This document shows positions 59,025-64,000 of a stretch of DNA of 64,000 nucleotides, piece by piece. This DNA comes from Sorangium cellulosum So0157-2 (lineage in GTDB: Bacteria > Myxococcota_A > Polyangia > Polyangiales > Polyangiaceae). The notes under the pieces were generated by a model. That model had not been told where the DNA came from and ran no database searches. It was given only the letters and a program-made list of their open reading frames with translations. Position 1 is the stretch's first letter, and every line of letters begins with the position of its first letter. Location of the stretch: positions 11,484,001-11,548,000 of the forward strand of contig NC_021658.1 in assembly GCF_000418325.1 (NCBI RefSeq), read 5' to 3'. The position numbers were made by a program, and so were the translations under genes.

Positions 59025-59302
59025 TGCTTCCCTCCGTGGCGGCGAGAGAAGCAATCGACGATGGATATGGCAATCAAAAATTCTGGCAGGCGCGGGGCAG
59101 CGCCATGAGAACCGCCCTCGTCTCCCGAGCCGAAGCACGATTTCCGCGCCTGCTTCCTCGTGCCTCCAGGCGACCGGATGCGGTCTACTCAATCGCCGGC
59201 AACTCGGACAGCGTGCCACGATCCGGCGACAACCCACAGCTCGCTTCTCCTGGCCGCCGGTGCCTCACGGGGCGAGCGAACCACGCCATTACGGAGGTGA
59301 CC
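59025..59302. promoter_or_regulatory. Shared region between RHS gene and divergent protein
   Basis: This 278-base interval separates the divergent starts of the RHS toxin gene and the helical protein, so the promoters for both should lie here. No clear -10/-35 pair was identified; an AT-rich patch at 59055-59095 (GATATGGCAATCAAAAATTC) is the likeliest place for the RHS promoter. Confidence 0.35.
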
Positions 59303-60109
59303 TTGCGCAATCTCACGATAGGAGACCTGAAGCTCGCCCTGCGCGACCTGCTCGACGAGAGGGCCGAGGAGCTGCGGCTCTCGGCCACGGGCAGGCTGTA
59401 CGAGCCGCGGCTCCGGGCGAGGCAGAAGGAGATCGAGGCGCTCCCCGAGGCCGCGGGCACGCAGGCGCCGCTCGCCCGGGAGCTCTCCGAGGCCGACGTC
59501 CGGCACGACGGAATTGGGGCGGCCATCTTCTTCCTCTGCAAGGCCGTCGAGGCGCACCCCTCGCTGGCGCCGGAGGTGAAGGCGGCGGCCGCCGGAGCGC
59601 AGCAGGCGTTCGTGCCGAGGCTCGACGTGCTCCGCGCGCCGTATGCGGACGAGGCGTCGGCGGCGCTCGACAACCGGCCCGAGCTGACCCGGCTCAAGGC
59701 GGAGCTGAAGGCCGTGGCCACGCCAGGCGGGGGGAGCCTGCACGAGTGGGTGAAGGCGTTCGTCAGCGCCGGGGACGAGATCGACAAGCTCCTGCGCAGG
59801 CGCGCGACGCTGCTCGCGACCGGGGAGAACGCCGCGGCCACCGGGCCGCTCCGGGGCGCGGTGGTGGGGCTGCTGGGGCGGTTCAGGGAGGCGCTGCGGG
59901 ACGAGATCCAGGAAGAGGGCAGCAGGCTGCCGGCGGACCACGAGGCGCGGTTGTTCGCGTACGTCGACAAGCTGAACGCCGACCGGGAGCGGGGGGCGCG
60001 GGGGCGCGCGGCGCCGACGGTAGGTGGTCCTGCGGCGCCGGGCGAGCCCGAGGCGCCGGGCGAGCCGGCGCCGGCGGAGCCGGTCGCGGTCAACGACTCG
60101 GATTTGTAA
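59303..60109 (+). CDS. Helical protein divergent from the RHS gene
   Basis: No ATG is suitably placed; TTG at 59303 with GGAGG five bases before is the best start, giving 268 residues. The protein begins LRNLTIGDLKLALRDLLDER and is almost entirely helical, with charged heptads (RLRARQKEIEALPEA, ELTRLKAELKAVATP, GLLGRFREALRDEIQEEG) and a Pro/Ala/Glu-rich tail. I do not recognise it. Its placement head-to-head with the giant RHS toxin suggests a chaperone, adaptor or regulator role for that locus, but this is only positional inference. Confidence 0.6.
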   Translation: MRNLTIGDLKLALRDLLDERAEELRLSATGRLYEPRLRARQKEIEALPEAAGTQAPLARELSEADVRHDGIGAAIFFLCKAVEAHPSLAPEVKAAAAGAQQAFVPRLDVLRAPYADEASAALDNRPELTRLKAELKAVATPGGGSLHEWVKAFVSAGDEIDKLLRRRATLLATGENAAATGPLRGAVVGLLGRFREALRDEIQEEGSRLPADHEARLFAYVDKLNADRERGARGRAAPTVGGPAAPGEPEAPGEPAPAEPVAVNDSDL

Positions 60110-60160
60110 CACGCATCACGAATACGACATAGGCGGGGTCCTGCGCAGCAGGCACCTGCC

Positions 60161-60375
60161 CATGTCACGACATGCCCGCCGCCTGCTCGGTCAGGCATCT
60201 GCCCATGTCACGACATGCCCGCCGCCTGCTCGGTCAGACACCGTCCTATGTCACGACATGCCCGCCGCCTGCCCGGCCAACGGTGGACCCATCTTCGCGC
60301 ATACCTGCCGCCTACCCGGCCAGCCTCCCGCCCATGTTTCAACATGCCCGCGGCCTGCTCCACCGGGTGGTGCTC
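60161..60375. repeat. 43-bp tandem array with palindromic core
   Basis: Units start at 60161, 60204, 60247, 60290 and 60333, an exact 43-bp period. Four of five contain a 14-bp palindrome: CATGTCACGACATG (60161, 60204), TATGTCACGACATG (60247) and CATGTTTCAACATG (60333). The last changes both arms so that pairing is kept. The 60290 unit is degenerate. A further lone unit lies at 60491-60504, after a foldback element. The repeats are not CRISPR-like, since there is no spacer. Confidence 0.9.
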
Positions 60376-60467
60376 AAAGTTGTCCGGAGAGAGTTCACAT
60401 GAAGGCGGGAAGGCAGGAAGATCATTGATATCGTCTTCCCGCCTTCCCGCCTTTTCAATTTTGAGCA
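60371..60467. mobile_element. Nested foldback (MITE-like) element or strong hairpin
   Basis: TGCTCAAAGTTG (60371-60382) pairs with CAATTTTGAGCA (60456-60467) with one mismatch. Inside, AAGGCGGGAAGGCAGGAAGA (60402-60421) pairs with TCTTCCCGCCTTCCCGCCTT (60434-60453) with one mismatch across a 12-base loop. The T-rich flank after the inner stem could also end transcription from the left. The element splits the 43-bp array. Confidence 0.7.
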
Positions 60468-60811
60468 CTGCCCTCCGCCAGACGCCCGCCTATGTCACGA
60501 CATGCCCGCCGCCTGCTTCCAGCCGGGATCGAGCTCCGCAGAAATCCATGAAAGCCCGTGTTTCAGGACCGGAGAGGTGCCGTGTCCAACGTGGCGATGC
60601 GGCCACCAGAGACTGGAAGAGGTCGAGCTGTGCGCTGAGCATGTGCGAACCCTTTGGTTTCTCCGGCGGATCGAGCTGCGATCCAACACCAGATGGTCGT
60701 GAAGAACCCGGGTGGGGCTCAGCTGGGGCGCGCTGCTGCTGGGTCGACATAAGCAACGCGCGGCGAGCAGGGCGTCGCGTGGGCCAGGGATATGCCCGAC
60801 GCATGGCGGTG
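60468..60811. other. Spacer with array remnant
   Basis: It holds the isolated array unit at 60491 and no convincing gene. A short forward frame at about 60502-60702 includes CPTWRCGHQRLEEVELC, which looks like a fragment of a Cys/His protein, but it lacks a supported start. Confidence 0.45.
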
Positions 60812-63800
60812 CTACGGGATGCAGTTGTTAGGTAGTATGCTCACGGCGTCGCTGGTAACGTTCGGGATGGCGAGGTCGGGCTTGCTGTCGCCGTTCAGGT
60901 CCGCCACCGCGATCGACTCAGGGTTACTGCCCGTTTGGTAATCGACTTTGACGGCAAAGGTGCCGTTGCCGTTGTTCAGCAGCACGCTCACGCTGTCGCC
61001 GCCGGAGTTCGCGACGGCGAGGTCGGGACGGCCGTCGCCGTTCAGGTCCGCCGCCGCAATAAAGCGGGACCCATCGCCCGTCGGGAAGTCGAGCTTGGGG
61101 GCTAAGGTACCGTCGCCGTTGTTGAGCCGCACGCTCACGGTGTCGCTGCCGTGGTTCGCGACGGCGAGGTCGGGACGGCCGTCGCCGTTCAGGTCCGCCG
61201 CCGCAATAAAGCGGGACCCATCGCCCGTCGGGAAGTCGAGCTTGGGGGCTAAGGTACCGTCGCCGTTGTTGAGCCGCACGCTCACGGTGTCGCTGCCGTG
61301 GTTCGCGACGGCGAGGTCGGTATGGCCGTCGCCGTTCAGGTCCGCCGCCGCAATAAAGCGGGACCAATCGCCCGTCGGGAAGTCGAGCTTGGGGGCTAAG
61401 GTACCGTCGCCGTTGTTCAGCCGCACGCTCACGGTGTCGCTGCCGTGGTTCGCGACGGCGAGGTCGGGCTGGCCGTCGCCGTTCAGGTCCGCCGCCGCAA
61501 CCGAGGTGGGGTAATCACCCGTTGGATAGTCGACTTTGGGGGCGAAGGTGCCGTTGCCCTCGTTGCGCAGCACGCTCACGGTACCGCTGCCATAGTTCGC
61601 GACGGCGAGGTCGAGCTGGCCGTCGCCGCTCAGGTCCGCCGCCGCGACCGAGTAGGGGAGATCGCCCGCTGGGTAGTCGACTTTGGGGGCGAAGGTGCCG
61701 TCGCCGTTGTTGAGCCGCACGCTCACGGTGTCGCTGTCGTCGTTCGCGACGGCGAGGTCGGGCTGGCCGTCGCCGTTCAGGTCCGCCGCCGCAACCGATT
61801 CAGGGCTACCGCCCGTTGAGTAGTCGACTTTGGGGGCGAAGGTGCCGTTTCCCTCGTTGCGCAGCACGCTCACGGTGTTGCTGCCGTGGTTCGCGACGGC
61901 GAGGTCGAGCCGGTCGTCGCCGTTCAGGTCCGCCGCCGCAACCGAGGTGGGGCTATCGCCCGCTGGGTAGTCGACTTTGGGGGCGAAGGTGCCGTTTCCC
62001 TCGTTGCGCAGCACGCTCACGGTGTTGCTGCCGTGGTTCGCGACGGCGAGGTCGAGCCGGTCGTCGCCGTTCAGGTCCGCCGCCGCAACCGAGGTGGGGC
62101 TATCGCCCGCTGGGTAGTCGACTTTGGGGGCGAAGGTGCCGTTGCCCTCGTTGCGCAGCACGCTCACGGTGTTGCCGTAAACGTTCGCGACGGCGAGGTC
62201 GGGCTGGCCGTCGCCGTTCAGGTCCGCCGCCGCAACCGAGGTGGGGTACTCACCCGTTGGATAGTCGAGCGTGGAGGCGAAGATGCCGCCGTTGCCCTCG
62301 TTGCGCAGCACGCTCACGGTGTTGCCGTAAACGTTCGCGACGGCGAGGTCGGGCTGGCCGTCGCCGTTCAGGTCCGCCGCCGCAACCGAAGTGGTACGAT
62401 TGCCCATTGGATAGTCGCGCGTGGGGGCGAAGGTGCCGTCGCCCTCGTTGTGCAGCACGCTCACGGTGTTGCTGTCGGAGTTCGCGACGGCAAGGTCGGG
62501 CCTGTCGTCGCGGTTCAGGTCCGCCGCCGCGACCGCGTAGGGGAGATCGCCCGTTGGGTAGTCGACTTTCGGGGCGAAGGTGCCGCTGCCCTCGTTGAGC
62601 AGCACGCTCACGGTGTTGCTGTCGGAGTTCGCGACGGCGAGGTCGGGCGGGCCGTCGCCGTTCAGGTCCGCGGCCGCAACCGAGTAGGGACCATTGCCCG
62701 TTGGGTAGTCGACTTTCGGGGCGAAGGTGCCGCTGTCCTCGTTGCGCAGCACGCTCACGGCGTTGCTGTAAACGTTCGCGACGACGAGGTCGGGCCGGTC
62801 ATCGCCGTTCAGGTCCGCGGCCGCAACCGAGTAGGGGCCATTGCCCGTTGGGTAGTCGACTTTCGGGGCGAAGGTGCCGCTGTCCTCGTTGCGCAGCACG
62901 CTCACGGCGTTGCTGTAAACGTTCGCGACGACGAGGTCGGGCCGGTCATCGCCGTTCAGGTCCGCGGCCGCAACCGAGTAGGGGCCATTGCCCGTTGGGT
63001 AGTCGATTTTCGGGGCGAAGGTGCCGTTGCCCTCGTTGACCAGCACGCTCACGGTGTTGCTGTGAAAGTTCGCGACGGCGAGGTCGGGCTGGCCGTCGCC
63101 GTTCAGGTCCGCGGCCGCAACCGAGTAGGGGCTATTGCCCGTTGGGTAGTCGACTTTCGGGGCGAAGGTGCCGTTGCCCTCGTTGACCAGCACGCTCAAT
63201 GTATTGCTTTCGGAGTTCGCGACGGCGAGGTCGGGCTGGCCATCGCCGTTCAGTTCCGCGGCCGCGACCGTTTTGGGGCTACGACCCGTCGAGTAGTCGA
63301 TTTTGGGGGCGAAGGTGCCGTTGCCCTCGTTGCGCAGCACGCTCACGGTGTTGCTGCCATAGTTGGCGACGGCGAGGTCGGGCTGGCCATCGCCGTTCAG
63401 TTCCGCGGCCGCGACCGTTTTGGGGCTACGACCCGTCGGGTAGTCGATTTTGGGGGCGAAGGTGCCGTTGTCCTCGTTGCGCAGCACGCTGACAGTGTCG
63501 CTGCCGGAGTTCGCGACGGCGAGGTCGGGCTGGCCGTCGCCGTTCAGGTCCACCGCCGCCACCGAGGCAGGACTGTTACCCACAAGAAAAGACAGGGTGA
63601 ACCCGGGATTTCTACAGATGCAGGTCCCATTGCCGCAGCTCTCGCCCACTCCACAAGCCACGGGCTCGCCGTTCTTGCATGCGGCGGTGTCCGGATCACA
63701 CCCGACACATGGATCGCAGACATCCCCATTGTTCTGCCAGCTCCCGTTCGCGTCGCAGTACTGCGGGCTGGTCCCCGAGCACTGCAAATCCCCCGGCGTA

Positions 63801-64000
63801 CAGGTCTGCACGCATTCGCCGCCCGAGCAATGATAACCAGGAGCCGAATCGCACGGTTCACGCGTGCTCTTCCATCGCCCGTTCTCGTCACACGCCTGCG
63901 GCGTGAGCCCCTGGCATCGTTTACCCCCGGGAGCGCAACTCCCGGTGCACTCGCCGGCAACGCAGGTCTGACCAACGCATGGGCTCTCTGACGCGTTCCG
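60812..64000 (-). CDS. FG-GAP/VCBS repeat surface protein (5' end outside the window)
   Basis: The frame is open from the right edge to a stop at 60812, giving at least 1062 residues. The visible N-terminal part (64000 to about 63.6 kb) has Cys-rich units such as CAPGGKRCQGLTPQACDENG and CTPGDLQCSGTSPQYCDANG. Then come 19 tandem repeats of 49 residues (147 bp) with the consensus VAAADLNGDGQPDLAVAN followed by a TVSVLRNEGNGTFAPK-type segment, the Asp-rich loop typical of FG-GAP/VCBS calcium-binding beta-propeller blades. Several adjacent units are identical or nearly so (units 5/6, 11/12 and 15-17). It is probably a secreted or surface adhesin-like propeller protein. Confidence 0.92.
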   Translation of the reverse strand, partial: RNASESPCVGQTCVAGECTGSCAPGGKRCQGLTPQACDENGRWKSTREPCDSAPGYHCSGGECVQTCTPGDLQCSGTSPQYCDANGSWQNNGDVCDPCVGCDPDTAACKNGEPVACGVGESCGNGTCICRNPGFTLSFLVGNSPASVAAVDLNGDGQPDLAVANSGSDTVSVLRNEDNGTFAPKIDYPTGRSPKTVAAAELNGDGQPDLAVANYGSNTVSVLRNEGNGTFAPKIDYSTGRSPKTVAAAELNGDGQPDLAVANSESNTLSVLVNEGNGTFAPKVDYPTGNSPYSVAAADLNGDGQPDLAVANFHSNTVSVLVNEGNGTFAPKIDYPTGNGPYSVAAADLNGDDRPDLVVANVYSNAVSVLRNEDSGTFAPKVDYPTGNGPYSVAAADLNGDDRPDLVVANVYSNAVSVLRNEDSGTFAPKVDYPTGNGPYSVAAADLNGDGPPDLAVANSDSNTVSVLLNEGSGTFAPKVDYPTGDLPYAVAAADLNRDDRPDLAVANSDSNTVSVLHNEGDGTFAPTRDYPMGNRTTSVAAADLNGDGQPDLAVANVYGNTVSVLRNEGNGGIFASTLDYPTGEYPTSVAAADLNGDGQPDLAVANVYGNTVSVLRNEGNGTFAPKVDYPAGDSPTSVAAADLNGDDRLDLAVANHGSNTVSVLRNEGNGTFAPKVDYPAGDSPTSVAAADLNGDDRLDLAVANHGSNTVSVLRNEGNGTFAPKVDYSTGGSPESVAAADLNGDGQPDLAVANDDSDTVSVRLNNGDGTFAPKVDYPAGDLPYSVAAADLSGDGQLDLAVANYGSGTVSVLRNEGNGTFAPKVDYPTGDYPTSVAAADLNGDGQPDLAVANHGSDTVSVRLNNGDGTLAPKLDFPTGDWSRFIAAADLNGDGHTDLAVANHGSDTVSVRLNNGDGTLAPKLDFPTGDGSRFIAAADLNGDGRPDLAVANHGSDTVSVRLNNGDGTLAPKLDFPTGDGSRFIAAADLNGDGRPDLAVANSGGDSVSVLLNNGNGTFAVKVDYQTGSNPESIAVADLNGDSKPDLAIPNVTSDAVSILPNNCIP

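Noticed and set aside
60161..60375. CRISPR-like array
   Set aside because: The units are contiguous with no spacers, and no cas gene is present in the window.
60502..60702. 66-residue forward frame with CPTWRCGHQRLEEVELC
   Set aside because: It may be a fragment of a small Cys/His protein but begins inside the repeat remnant and lacks a ribosome-binding site. Not enough to call a gene.

Overview
The window reads as chromosomal DNA from a very GC-rich, large-genome predatory or social bacterium, most likely a myxobacterium of the Sorangium/Polyangium type. This is an inference from content: third-position GC is extreme, and there are Ser/Thr kinases next to a PP2C phosphatase, a PrkA kinase, an NtrC-class two-component pair, PAS-STAS signalling, an ATP/ADP-translocase-like protein fused to HEAT repeats, many Cys-rich lipoproteins, and giant FG-GAP and RHS surface proteins. 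No rRNA, tRNA or CRISPR array was seen.

Layout. 1-5.7 kb is an accessory patch: a truncated ORF, an XRE/ImmA-type regulator, a frameshifted IS630 transposase, a 35-bp tandem array, a small Cys-rich lipoprotein and a small unknown protein, with lower GC in places. 5.8-18.3 kb is mostly core: threonylcarbamoyl-AMP synthase, a 19-bp repeat array, a secreted M15-like metallopeptidase, PrkA, a small coiled-coil protein, a PP2C phosphatase, a FIST sensor, a Ser/Thr kinase with a TolB-like and TPR tail, and a three-gene ABC exporter joined by 4-nt overlaps. 18.3-31 kb is regulatory and metabolic: a PAS-PAS-STAS protein, an AAA ATPase with a PD-(D/E)XK-like tail, a LysR regulator divergent from a GST/flavin-oxidase operon with a visible LysR-type operator, a histidine kinase/NtrC pair, a second repeat array whose core matches the one at 6.8 kb, a lone receiver protein, and a Rieske oxygenase divergent from an AraC regulator.

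31-47 kb holds secreted lipoproteins (Cys-rich, CAP, a HExxH protein, a beta-helix), an acyl-CoA dehydrogenase, an M3 oligopeptidase, a PilZ protein, a 58-aa zinc-ribbon protein, an ATP/ADP-translocase-like membrane protein with HEAT repeats, 5-formyl-THF cyclo-ligase and MscL with a C-terminal zinc ribbon. 47.2-59 kb is one RHS/Tc-type polymorphic toxin locus on the minus strand. It has an SpvB/TcB-like front, an RHS core, an AT-rich toxin tip and, in the same frame with no stop, an immunity-like domain. A degenerate orphan copy of the RHS core lies just downstream. 59.3-64 kb carries a divergent helical protein, a 43-bp palindromic repeat array interrupted by a foldback element, and a truncated protein with 19 FG-GAP repeats.

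The strongest novelty candidates are the fused toxin-immunity tip of the RHS protein, the shared repeat family at 6.8 and 28 kb, the 43-bp palindromic array with a compensatory change, and a cluster of three GGCAA-N3-TTGCC palindromes upstream of the HExxH lipoprotein.
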